From: Cyanophora paradoxa
Lineage: Eukaryota; Glaucocystophyceae; Cyanophorales; Cyanophoraceae
Reading direction: 5' to 3'
NCBI GenBank assembly: GCA_004431415.1
Contig: QPMI01000136.1
Location: 62,001-126,000 of the forward strand
Length of the DNA stretch: 64,000 bases
Shown here: piece by piece, positions 8,260-16,974 of the stretch
How positions within the stretch are numbered: the stretch's first letter is position 1
Layout of the letters: the number at the start of each line of letters is the position of its first letter
Translations under genes and position numbers: made by a program
Notes under the pieces: model-generated
The model's input: only the letters and a program-made list of their open reading frames with translations
The model's database searches: none
Told to the model about the DNA's origin: nothing

Positions 8260-10653
8260 ATGTTTAGCTCAAAGAAACCCAACAATCTCGATATCACTCT
8301 TGTTGAAAAAGTATCTCGCCCTACTCTTAAGTATTTAATCGATAATTTCGAGGGTTTGAGTTATAGACCTGATGTGGATTCTACTGCTACTTTGACTCTC
8401 CTGAAGAAATACATGAAAAACTTGCATTCAAATGGAACCATTCAAGTTAAATACTATCAATGCAAACACCATACTGGGAGATATTTCACTACTCTCTCAC
8501 ACATCAAAAACAAAAAAGCAAGCATGCAGAGTATGCCTCGGGAATTTAGACACACCTTAGCAAGGGATTTGTATTATGATATTGATATGAAAAATGCTCA
8601 TCCATCGATACTCGTCCAGTATTGCCAAAAAAATGACATAAACTGTGATTTCCTTGCTGAGTTTGTTGCCAATCGAGATAAAATCGTTAGTGATTTAAGC
8701 AAAAAGTGTGATCTTACTCGTGAAGAAATTAAGTGCGCCTTCTTATCTGTGATTAACGGAGGAGGAGGCATTGAGTGTCCCGATTTACACAAAGAAATGG
8801 CTTTTAAAAAGGTTAAACAAGAAATTGGTGGTATTCATGCTTCTATTGCTGAATTAAAAGAAAATACCAACTTCCTTGCTATTTGCAAGCGAAAGAAGGG
8901 CTACAATGTGTTAGGTTCCACTGTTAACATGGTTCTTTGTCAGATCGAGAATATTGCTCTTATGGCTTTGTGTGAGTATTTAACCTCCATCAAACTCACT
9001 GTTGGTGTTCTTGTATTTGATGGCTGCATGATTGAAAAGTCACCTAATCTATCACTGGAAAAACTTACTGATATTCTCAAAGATGCAGAGAACTATATCC
9101 AGCAGTCCACAGGATACAAATTAGGCTTAGTTGTTAAGCCTATGGATCAGGGTTTCGAGCTTCCAGATGAAGCTTCTCTGAAAGCAAACGATTTTCGAAT
9201 TTGCTCTACAGACTATGAGGCTGCTACTCTGTTTGCTGAAGATATCAAAAATGATGTCAAGCAATCCAATGGTCGTATATTTGTCAAAACAGATGAGAAT
9301 CTTTGGACTGAGGAAACCAATCAAGTGGAAAATATGCTTTTAAAGAAGTGCCTTCAAGCAAAGATCTATCATGAGGGTCTGACAGGTCTAACAGAGTATA
9401 CCGCAAATATAACAGGCGCTCAAAAAGTAATCAAAGCTACAAAAGCTCTTCTGCCAAATGATAGTGAGTTTGTGAATAATGTCCTTTGGTCTTCATCTCT
9501 TGGAAAATTGTGTTATAAAAATGGTGTGTATGATTTCGAAACCAAAAAGCTTACTCCTTGGGCAGAGTGTCAAAACGTCTATTCCACTACTAGAATTGAA
9601 AGAGATTTACTTGTAGATGATCGAGGATATGTAGTCAAGCCGTCAGAAGAGCATATAAAAATCCTCTACGAAAACATACTTGAACCTGTGTTTGGAGCAG
9701 ATGCAATTAATACTGCTCTCGAATTTACAGCAAGAGCAATGGCAGGCAAAGTAGAGGATAAACAATGGGGACTATCATCAGGTGAGCGCAATTGTGGAAA
9801 AGGAGTTTATGTCAATCTTAATGAGAACACTTGGGGGAGTGGTTATGTAAACACTATTGGAGGAGAATCTTTCCTGATGGACAAACATTCAGATTCTGAT
9901 GAGGCTAAAAAGCTAAAATGGATGAAACCATGTGAATTTCGCCGTTTAACATTTACCCAAGAAATGAAGTTTGATGTATCAAATCCAAGTATCAAGATAA
10001 ATGGAAATATGATAAAAAAGAAAGAATCTGGTGGTGATATTCAATGCATTCGAATTCTCTATGGAAATGAGCAAAATATAAGACTCCAAAGTAGGCTCTG
10101 GATGATCATGAATGATATGCCCCCTGTTTCTCCATCTGATACACTTGAGACTCTTGTTTTCTTTCAGCATCCCCACAAGTTTGTGGATCAGAAAACAATG
10201 GATGAAATGAAACTCCCATGTTACAGATTGGCTTCTGAAGATATTAAAAGTGATCTGCTTAAACGCCCTGAAATCATTCATGCTTTCCAATGGTCAGTAT
10301 TCCAAGCATACAAATCCCACAAAGTCCAGATATGTGGCAAGGTGGCAAATGATACTGCTGCTTTCAGAGAGGATGCAGGTGATGAAATTCAAATACTAAA
10401 AAGCAGATTTGAATTTACAGGAAATCCTTCTGATTCTCTGTCAAGCAAAACTGTAGATGAGGAGTTAAAAGCTTTGAAACTCAATATGTCTGCAAGCAGG
10501 GTTAAGAGAGTAATGGAGATGTTGGGAGCCAAATATGACAAATATGCAGTGAGAAAGGCAACTTCAAAAGTATATGATAGAGGTTACAAGTGTGTAAAAC
10601 TGATTTCGGAAAATACAACAGAGTTTATTGATGAGGATGATGATGATTGTTAA
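8260..10653 (+). CDS. TVpol-type family A-like DNA polymerase fused to SF3 helicase
   Basis: A 797-residue protein. The N-terminal half has a family A polymerase-like palm: motif A YYDIDMKNAHPSI (Asp107, Asp109, His114-Pro115), a helical segment AFLSVINGGG (158-168), and motif C LVFDGCMIE with Asp254. This is the plan of the TVpol replicases of virophages, transpovirons and PLVs. The C-terminal half is a D5-like SF3 helicase: Walker A GERNCGKG (508-515), Walker B-like FTQEM (565-569) and sensor MNDMPPVS with Asn618. The Walker A lysine is followed by Gly rather than the usual Ser/Thr. The pair would prime, unwind and copy the element's DNA. It is intact and bracketed by iteron modules 1 and 2. 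Its presence beside a protein-primed polymerase is unusual. Confidence 0.8.
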   Translation: MFSSKKPNNLDITLVEKVSRPTLKYLIDNFEGLSYRPDVDSTATLTLLKKYMKNLHSNGTIQVKYYQCKHHTGRYFTTLSHIKNKKASMQSMPREFRHTLARDLYYDIDMKNAHPSILVQYCQKNDINCDFLAEFVANRDKIVSDLSKKCDLTREEIKCAFLSVINGGGGIECPDLHKEMAFKKVKQEIGGIHASIAELKENTNFLAICKRKKGYNVLGSTVNMVLCQIENIALMALCEYLTSIKLTVGVLVFDGCMIEKSPNLSLEKLTDILKDAENYIQQSTGYKLGLVVKPMDQGFELPDEASLKANDFRICSTDYEAATLFAEDIKNDVKQSNGRIFVKTDENLWTEETNQVENMLLKKCLQAKIYHEGLTGLTEYTANITGAQKVIKATKALLPNDSEFVNNVLWSSSLGKLCYKNGVYDFETKKLTPWAECQNVYSTTRIERDLLVDDRGYVVKPSEEHIKILYENILEPVFGADAINTALEFTARAMAGKVEDKQWGLSSGERNCGKGVYVNLNENTWGSGYVNTIGGESFLMDKHSDSDEAKKLKWMKPCEFRRLTFTQEMKFDVSNPSIKINGNMIKKKESGGDIQCIRILYGNEQNIRLQSRLWMIMNDMPPVSPSDTLETLVFFQHPHKFVDQKTMDEMKLPCYRLASEDIKSDLLKRPEIIHAFQWSVFQAYKSHKVQICGKVANDTAAFREDAGDEIQILKSRFEFTGNPSDSLSSKTVDEELKALKLNMSASRVKRVMEMLGAKYDKYAVRKATSKVYDRGYKCVKLISENTTEFIDEDDDDC

Positions 10654-10658
10654 AAAGC

Positions 10659-10821
10659 TGTCAGGCACTGTCAGGCACTGTCAGGCACTGTCAGGCACCT
10701 TTCTATTTAACTTTTATAAGTTCATGGTTTCATTGTTTTTGCGAACACTGACTTGCAAAAAGTGACAGAGTTTCTTAATGTTAGCTGAATCAGCTGCCTG
10801 ACAATCGAATTCTGCCTGAGG
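10659..10821 (+). repeat. Iteron module 2
   Basis: Four direct copies of TGTCAGGCA lie at 10659, 10669, 10679 and 10689, exactly 10 bases apart. A 97-base gap containing CCTTTCTATTTAACTTTTAT and TTTCATTGTT follows. Two inverted copies are at 10795-10803 and 10813-10821 (spacing 18; the second is TGCCTGAGG). The element begins 6 bases after the polymerase-helicase stop and ends 41 bases before the next ATG. The geometry matches modules 1 and 3. Confidence 0.8.
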
Positions 10822-10862
10822 ATTTAAAACAAATACATTCTTATAATAGTAAACAGTACAAA

Positions 10863-11180
10863 ATGGCAAGCTGGACTACCAGAATGAGTTCAATGATTGA
10901 GAACAAACATTTCGATAAAGATGATTTGAAGGATATACCAGCTCTTATAGACAAAATCATCAAATGCCAAAGCAAATGTGATGGGTATCAAATGTCACAG
11001 CTTTCCTCCAAAGATATTGATTGTTTGCGATTACAAACAGAGAAAAACTTAATTAACGCCCTTAAACAGTATCACAAAAACCCAAATGTATGGACAAAAA
11101 ATGGATCACATAATCCAATGCATTACAAAGCCAAATTGCGAAAGAAACTAGAAAATCGCGTTCAGAACATCTCAGAATAA
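10863..11180 (+). CDS. Small protein immediately upstream of the protein-primed polymerase
   Basis: A 105-residue basic, helical protein (MASWTTRMSSMIENK), with cysteines in KCQSKCDGY and a basic C-terminus KLRKKLENRVQNISE. It lies directly after module 2 and 34 bases before the polymerase gene, so co-expression is likely. The second polymerase island has a similarly sized gene in the same place (43069), also ending in a basic helix with KLANRAENEK. The two may be homologous. A terminal or accessory replication protein is possible, but there is no motif to prove it. Confidence 0.5.
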   Translation: MASWTTRMSSMIENKHFDKDDLKDIPALIDKIIKCQSKCDGYQMSQLSSKDIDCLRLQTEKNLINALKQYHKNPNVWTKNGSHNPMHYKAKLRKKLENRVQNISE

Positions 11181-11214
11181 AATATTTATTGAGAGTAGGA
11201 ACAAGTTAGGAACT

Positions 11215-14200
11215 ATGCCCCGAATTAGCAACAGACTCATTAGAGAGAAGAAATGGGAACTTATGGGATTACTGGGAACACTGTATGCAGCCCATGAAAT
11301 CACAGAGGCTGAATATGACCGGGAAATCGGATTTATTTCAAGGGGCAGACCCACTTTAGCAAAATTAACCAGAAAAGCCAATAACCTCTATGATAAAGTT
11401 GAAACTCTTGATGAACTCGATCGCCTGAGGCAAATAGAACCAGAGGCAGAAGATGGAACAGCCATGAATGAATTATATCGCTGGCTCACATACAGAGCCA
11501 GAAGGGAAGTTGTGGTAGATGTGATTGAATATTTAGATAGAATTGCAACCTCTCTACCAAAACGTTTAAGAGATAGTCTGGATCAATTCAGGGCAATCAA
11601 AGTTCGCTTGTCGTTTATCTGCAAGTTCGTAAAAGTCAGCAATCCACAGGTTTGGATATCGAAATACATTTACAGCGATTATTTTGTATTAACCAAATCG
11701 AGAAATATTCGAACTGAGCTGAATAAAGCAGCCCAAATGTGTCAGGAACAGATGAATGTTGTTGATAGCTATCGATTGGAGAGAATCGAAATGCTAAGAG
11801 TTGCTATTATGAGTTATGCCCCAACTGGTGGCTGCTATGTTAAAACACCAGAATCAATTGCAGCCAAGAGAGCCACAGTGAATATTCGAAATATTGATGA
11901 TTCTTGCTTTGAAAATGCCATTTTGGCATGGATCCATAGGAAAGATGTAAATTCCCACAAGAGAAGTGAGCTTACACAATATCGCAAATGGAAATACTCA
12001 CCAACCACATACAATCCTTTGGCTCTCAATTTCGACAATATCCCATTCCCTGTTCCTTGTGATGCTGAAATCATTGATAAATTCGAATCTCAAAATGCAG
12101 GCATCAGCATAAACATATTTGGAATGGATGGAGATGTTATATATCCCCTACATCAATCCAGCAACCCAGGCAGAAAGCAAAAGATTAATCTAATGCTCAT
12201 TCATGATGATGAAGGGAATGGTCACTATATTACTATCATGTCCCTTTCAAGACTTCTCAGAGTTGCCCTTGATAAAACCAAGGATCAAAAGTTACACTAC
12301 TGTGATACATGCTTATCTCGATTCAGGTCTGAGGCTAAACTCACTGCTCATGTGGACTCAAACAGATGCATTGATTGGAGACTCTCAAAGGGAATCACCC
12401 CTAAGCCTGACACCACAATAGAGTTTGGACTGAAAAACCTCAGGAAAACTGTCTGGCTTCCTGTTGTGGTTTACTGCAAGATTGAACATAGAAGCATCCC
12501 CATTGATGCATCGAAATCCAAGAGGGAAGTCTCAGCAGTCAACATTAGAATAGTCACTGGGGCAGATGTTCAGGAGTTTCGATTTGAGGGTCAGGATCCA
12601 ATGGGAGGTCTGTTTGAATGCTTGGAGTCCAAAGCAAGAGAGCTAATCGATTTCCTGTTCACCAATATTCCCATGAATGAACTCACAGATGAGCAAAAGG
12701 CTGTTTACAGGGCTACTAAACACTGTTACCTTTGCAGTGAGAGGTTCACCAAAGAGAACTTCAAATGCAGGGATCATGATCACCACACAGGTCATTATAT
12801 TGCTCCTGCATGCAGAAACTGCAATCTCCATAGGAGAATCTCAAAGCAAACCAAAGTTGCAGTTGTTGTTGACCAAATGGATGACTGTGGGACATTCATT
12901 TTCAGAAAAATAGCAGGCATGGGTGATAAAAAGCGAATCGAAATCCTTTCGAAAAACTTTGATCAATACCTTTCATTGCAATGGGGTCTTTACAAGTTCA
13001 TTGATGCAAGTAATTTTATGGACTTTGGGGCTGCTGATGTAGATGAGTTAATGAGCAAATTCCAGGCTTTTAGAAGGCTTTCACACTCAGTATATGGACT
13101 TGACCCAGTTCATTATGTATCTGCACCTGGATTATCTTGGGATGCTATGCTTAGGACCACCAAGGCAAAAATAGAGCTTATAAGTGATGTAGAGCAATAC
13201 GAATTTGTTGAGAGGGGAATCAGGGGTGGCTTTGCAACAATGCCTTGTAGGTATGCTGAGGCTGATGGTGAGAACTCCCATATAATGCTGTTTGATGCTA
13301 ACAACTTGTATGGCTACTGTTTGAGTCAGCCAATCCCAGTTGGTGATTTTAGATGGGAGACCGAATTCAACCCACAAGATAACAGATCCAGTTTCCTGGA
13401 AGTTGATCTGGATTACCCAATTAGGCTGTTTCTAGATCACAGTGATTTCCCCCTAATCATTAACAAGAAAATAATAGATTATGCCGAATTATCACAATAT
13501 CAAAAGAGCCTTTTAGATCTCTCAGGAGAAGAGCTTGATAAGACCCCTAAGCTAACTGCAACCTTTGGTTCTGTGACCAACTATGTGATTTCTGAGCCTC
13601 TTCTGCAATATCTGTTGGACAAAGGGGTGAAATTAAAGAAAGTTCACAGGGTCCTATCATTTACTGTGGCTCCTGTAATGAAACCCTATATTGAGCTGAA
13701 TACTGACATGAGAAGGAAAGCAGTGAATAAATTCGAGGCTGATTTCTATAAACTCATGAATAACTCAATCTATGGGAAATGCATTGAATCTTGCAGAGGT
13801 AGATCTGTGGTTAAGATTGCAAACAGTGAGAAACTGTTTATGAAATATGCAGCCTCCCCATTGGTGAAATCAACAAGTCCCATAAACGAAAAAGCAGTTG
13901 CCTTTGAGTTTTACACAAAGCATGTGAAGCTAGATAAACCTGTTGCTATTGGGGCTTATGTTCTGGATGCAGCCAAACTGCATAACTACAAGTTCTTCTA
14001 TGATACTGTAAGGTCCCAATGGACAAAAGCAAAGTTACTATTCCATGATACTGACTCCTTTTGTCTATATATCGAATCTAAGACCCTACAAAAAGATATA
14101 GAGAATATATCCTATGCATTAGACCTTGGAGGTGATTCCAGAATGACCCCAGGTAAATACAAAAATGAAATGCCTGGCTCTGCTATATTGGAGTATGTGG

Positions 14201-14460
14201 GTCTGAGAGCAAAAGTTTACAGTTTCAGAACTGCTGAGATTGAGAGGAGTAAGCTCTCTGGGACTTCAACTGAGGAACTCCAATTTAATGATTTTAAGCA
14301 GTGTTTATTTGCAGGTATCAGCAAGACTGTGACTGCAAAGCAGAAAAGAAGGGCAGATCACACAATAATAGACACTGTGAGTAGAAGGGTTGCCCTAAAC
14401 TGCTTTGATGCAAAGAGATACATCTTACCAGATGGTATTAATTCTGTTCCTTTTAATTAA
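11215..14460 (+). CDS. pPolB: Protein-primed family B DNA polymerase (Polinton type)
   Basis: A 1081-residue protein. Family B motifs are complete: motif A FDANNLYG (Asp694), motif B KLMNNSIYGK (846-855) and motif C HDTDS (Asp945, Asp947). Ahead of these are a C2HC-type finger (Cys363, Cys366, His379, Cys385) and an endonuclease VII-like HNH/zinc module (Cys504, Cys507, RDHDHHTG at 519-526, Cys533, Cys536), as in Polinton polymerases. The exonuclease residues look lost. Where the family has a Y-x-D-x-E motif this protein has YCKIE (Lys422), the H-N-x-x-G-Y-D region reads VDQMDDCGTF (552-561), and the third exonuclease motif is missing from a shortened segment near 605-620. It would copy the element from a protein primer, apparently without proofreading. 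The integrase gene follows 3 bases after its stop. Confidence 0.9.
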   Translation: MPRISNRLIREKKWELMGLLGTLYAAHEITEAEYDREIGFISRGRPTLAKLTRKANNLYDKVETLDELDRLRQIEPEAEDGTAMNELYRWLTYRARREVVVDVIEYLDRIATSLPKRLRDSLDQFRAIKVRLSFICKFVKVSNPQVWISKYIYSDYFVLTKSRNIRTELNKAAQMCQEQMNVVDSYRLERIEMLRVAIMSYAPTGGCYVKTPESIAAKRATVNIRNIDDSCFENAILAWIHRKDVNSHKRSELTQYRKWKYSPTTYNPLALNFDNIPFPVPCDAEIIDKFESQNAGISINIFGMDGDVIYPLHQSSNPGRKQKINLMLIHDDEGNGHYITIMSLSRLLRVALDKTKDQKLHYCDTCLSRFRSEAKLTAHVDSNRCIDWRLSKGITPKPDTTIEFGLKNLRKTVWLPVVVYCKIEHRSIPIDASKSKREVSAVNIRIVTGADVQEFRFEGQDPMGGLFECLESKARELIDFLFTNIPMNELTDEQKAVYRATKHCYLCSERFTKENFKCRDHDHHTGHYIAPACRNCNLHRRISKQTKVAVVVDQMDDCGTFIFRKIAGMGDKKRIEILSKNFDQYLSLQWGLYKFIDASNFMDFGAADVDELMSKFQAFRRLSHSVYGLDPVHYVSAPGLSWDAMLRTTKAKIELISDVEQYEFVERGIRGGFATMPCRYAEADGENSHIMLFDANNLYGYCLSQPIPVGDFRWETEFNPQDNRSSFLEVDLDYPIRLFLDHSDFPLIINKKIIDYAELSQYQKSLLDLSGEELDKTPKLTATFGSVTNYVISEPLLQYLLDKGVKLKKVHRVLSFTVAPVMKPYIELNTDMRRKAVNKFEADFYKLMNNSIYGKCIESCRGRSVVKIANSEKLFMKYAASPLVKSTSPINEKAVAFEFYTKHVKLDKPVAIGAYVLDAAKLHNYKFFYDTVRSQWTKAKLLFHDTDSFCLYIESKTLQKDIENISYALDLGGDSRMTPGKYKNEMPGSAILEYVGLRAKVYSFRTAEIERSKLSGTSTEELQFNDFKQCLFAGISKTVTAKQKRRADHTIIDTVSRRVALNCFDAKRYILPDGINSVPFN

Positions 14461-14463
14461 GAG

Positions 14464-15849
14464 ATGCCAGCAACTGGAAGAATAGTTAGGAGAACCACTG
14501 AGCAACTACAAGGTAACCTACTGCCTATCACAGTTCCCAAGGAGGAAAAGGGAGAATCTCGAATTGTAAAAAAGTCAGAGATGAAAGAGCTTGTCCCAGT
14601 AGAGATTCCAGTTGCTATTGCAGTGAAAGAAACCAGCAAGATTGCCAAGAGATTCTATGATGTGAGAACTGGTTACAAAGGGCTTCAAGCTATGAGGGCT
14701 GAGTTACCAGATGAATCCTATAAGCAGTTGCAAGAGTTCTATAAAAAACAAGAGGTAGTTCAGATCAATGCACCTGCTATATCTAGGAAGAGAGATCCCA
14801 TGGTTCCAATAAGGCAACCCCTTGATACCTATGTGATTGATTTGCTCTTTTTCCCAGCTTATAAGAAACAAAACAATGGCTATGATACCTTTATGACTGC
14901 TATGGAATCAACACTGAGAACTGGATATATCATACCTATAAGAGATAAATCAGCTCTCACTACATTAGCTGCATTTAAACAGCTTGAGATGAGAGTGGCA
15001 AGACCCATAGTAAAGGTTCAATCAGATGCTGGGAGTGAATTCCAAAATCGAATATTCCAGGAGTATCTATCTAGTAAATACATAGAACACCAAGTGAGTG
15101 GAACTGCTGACCACAGAAGCCAAGGTCGAATTGAAGCCTTTAACAAGCAGATTAAGAGACTGATCACAAACTACTGCATAGCCAATAACACAGCTAGATT
15201 CTTTGATGTGTTAGGTGACATTGAGTATAATTACAATAATACAGTCCACTCAGCTACTAAGATGAAGCCAGGCGAAACTACAGAGGAGCATTATAGGTAT
15301 ATAGTGGGATTAGAAGATGAAAGATTCAAGAAATCAATAGCTTATCTTGATACCATGCAGCCTGGCATGTTTGTTAGAGTGAAAGTTGAGAAGAACCCCT
15401 TTGCTAAACAGGGTAACAATTGGTCTAGGATGGTTTACACTGTTGATAGTAGGGAAGGCTTTAAGTTTAAGCTAAGGAGTCCCACTGGTGAGATCATAGA
15501 AAACAGGTTTGCTTTCCATGAGCTGTTGCCTGTGAATGCAGTTGAATATCTAGAAACCCCTACAGTGGATGCCTTGGAGCAAGCTAAAGAGGAAGCCAGG
15601 GCTGATGCTGCTATAAGGAGAGAAGGCATAGAAGCTGCTAATGAAGTCCCAGATAAGCCTTTGATAGAGGCTAGAAAGGAGAAGGCTGGGAAAGTTAACA
15701 GGGAACTCAAAAAGCTCACTATAGCAGGGACACAGAAACTTTCTGAGGTTAATAGCCAGAGATGGTATAATGACTTTCAGACTACTAAGGAGTCATATAC
15801 AGCCCCTAAACCTCAGAGAACACTAAGAGAAAGGACCAAAACTAGCTAA
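14464..15849 (+). CDS. Retroviral-type (rve, DDE) integrase
   Basis: A 461-residue protein with an RNase H-fold integrase core: Asp126 in TYVIDLLFF, Asp188 in VQSDAGSEF and Glu224 in GRIEAFNKQ form the D,D-35,E triad with exactly 35 residues between the last two. Residues about 325-380 form a beta-rich C-terminal DNA-binding-type domain (PGMFVRVKV, FKFKLRSPTGEI), followed by a long charged tail. No N-terminal HHCC zinc finger is evident. It starts 3 bases after the polymerase stop, so the two are probably expressed together. In Polintons this enzyme inserts the linear genome into host DNA. The frame is intact. Confidence 0.88.
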   Translation: MPATGRIVRRTTEQLQGNLLPITVPKEEKGESRIVKKSEMKELVPVEIPVAIAVKETSKIAKRFYDVRTGYKGLQAMRAELPDESYKQLQEFYKKQEVVQINAPAISRKRDPMVPIRQPLDTYVIDLLFFPAYKKQNNGYDTFMTAMESTLRTGYIIPIRDKSALTTLAAFKQLEMRVARPIVKVQSDAGSEFQNRIFQEYLSSKYIEHQVSGTADHRSQGRIEAFNKQIKRLITNYCIANNTARFFDVLGDIEYNYNNTVHSATKMKPGETTEEHYRYIVGLEDERFKKSIAYLDTMQPGMFVRVKVEKNPFAKQGNNWSRMVYTVDSREGFKFKLRSPTGEIIENRFAFHELLPVNAVEYLETPTVDALEQAKEEARADAAIRREGIEAANEVPDKPLIEARKEKAGKVNRELKKLTIAGTQKLSEVNSQRWYNDFQTTKESYTAPKPQRTLRERTKTS

Positions 15850-16045
15850 TTAATAGCATCTAATAAGCATCTCCCCAAGATTCCCCCTATTATTAAAGTG
15901 GACTCAAGGTTGACTCATATTAATCGATAGTATATGGATTTTGTTACGAATTCAATGCAAGGGTTGACTAAGTGGGTTGAGTTGACTCAAATTTCACAGG
16001 AAATAACAATGAATCAGAGTATAAAATGCATTATTTGAATCAACT

Positions 16046-16309
16046 ACACCAACTAACACTGAGAAAGTAGGTTATAACATATAGTATTACCATATATGGT
16101 TTGTCAGGCACTATAATATAGTTGTCAGGCACTAATATAGTATGTCAGGCATTGTCAGGCACCTTTTTAGAAAACTTTTATAAAATTGAAATTTCATTGT
16201 TAATCCAAACAATGACTTAGCCAAAATAAAATACTTTATGAAAATCGATAGATTTAATGCCTGACAAATAAATGCTGCCTGAAAGATTTAACACCAACTA
16301 ACACTGAGA
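16046..16309 (+). repeat. 19-bp direct repeats flanking iteron module 3
   Basis: ACACCAACTAACACTGAGA occurs at 16046-16064 and again at 16291-16309, on either side of module 3. No such repeat was seen around modules 1 and 2. It could mark insertion or duplication of the module. Confidence 0.7.
16102..16284 (+). repeat. Iteron module 3
   Basis: TGTCAGGCA copies lie at 16102, 16123, 16143 and 16153 (spacing 21, 20, 10). After a 96-base gap with CTTTTATAAAATTG and TTTCATTGTT come inverted copies at 16258-16266 (TGCCTGACA) and 16276-16284 (TGCCTGAAA). Iteron spacing is identical to module 1, and the intervening sequence is closely similar. No gene of the element lies beyond the two-iteron side. 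Confidence 0.8.
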
Positions 16310-16347
16310 TTTTCACAATATATGAGGTCCTTACTGAATATGGTTTG

Positions 16348-16447
16348 TGTCACAGGTGTCACAGGTCTATCCCGTGGATTTTAAAAATCAATTTCTCACT
16401 AGGACTTTCCTTGGGATTGACCTGTGACACCTGTGACACCTGTGACA
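16348..16447. repeat. Inverted arrays of a 9-bp TGTCACAGG repeat
   Basis: Two head-to-tail copies of TGTCACAGG (16348-16365) face three copies of its complement CCTGTGACA (16421-16447), with 55 bases between. The copies are contiguous with a period of 9. The arrangement can form a hairpin or bind a dimeric protein. It lies between module 3 and the element end. Confidence 0.75.
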
Positions 16448-16691
16448 CCCAAATTCCTAAGGGTCCCCCCTTAGACTCAACAAAACAATGATAAAATCAT
16501 ATAAGTTTCATGTATAATTACGATTGAATTCAATAAGAGATCGATTTGTTAATATAAACAAATGAATCATTTATGGATCTTAATCGAGTTTAGCGATATA
16601 TTTCCGATTAAATGAATTAAATTTAATTAAATTTAATCGAGAAAGTACATGAATATAATATCGATTAAATCAATTAACTTTTAGACCAATC

Positions 16692-16974
16692 ACACATAGT
16701 AAAATGCGGAGTTTTAACCAGAGGCAAGATCTAATTGAGATTCAGTTATATTATTCGGAAATATATACAGATTATCGATAGACTCAGTAAGACTAATCGG
16801 AAAATAAGAGAAATTTACGATAAAATATCGAAAAGAATACAAAATAATCGAAATAAATGAATATTCGATAAGATATACACAGATTATCGATTGATTGAAA
16901 TAGAATATACGAGATATATCAACAAAATCAATTAAGATAAGCCGAGGGTTAAAACTCCGCATTTTACTATGTGT
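16692..16974. repeat. Perfect 28-bp inverted repeat at the AT-rich/GC-rich junction
   Basis: The 28 bases at 16692-16719 (ACACATAGTAAAATGCGG and on) are the exact reverse complement of 16947-16974. Between them lie 227 very AT-rich bases with no gene. The right arm ends where composition switches sharply to GC-rich coding sequence, so it marks the edge of the AT-rich element or a small inverted-repeat element at that edge. The opposite end of the element is outside the window, so a true terminal repeat cannot be confirmed. Confidence 0.75.

Larger units (their letters stand above)
15850..16691. other. AT-rich non-coding terminal region of the Polinton-like element
   Basis: No credible gene. 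The first 200 bases hold several TTGACTCA/TTGACTAA-like words (about 15909-15990). Then come iteron module 3, the TGTCACAGG arrays and an AT-rich stretch with many ATCGATTAA-like words leading to the terminal inverted repeat. The concentration of repeats fits a replication or integration end. Confidence 0.5.

Noticed and set aside
7541-16284. CRISPR-like array
   Set aside because: Repeats are only 9 bases with 1-12-base gaps, no unique spacers of constant length, and the context is eukaryotic and viral. Iterons fit better.
1-16974. Adenovirus-type maturation protease in the AT-rich element
   Set aside because: I looked for the His-Asp-Cys layout usual in Polintons and found none in the visible part. 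The Ulp1 protease at 30.5-32.1 kb belongs to the GC-rich block.
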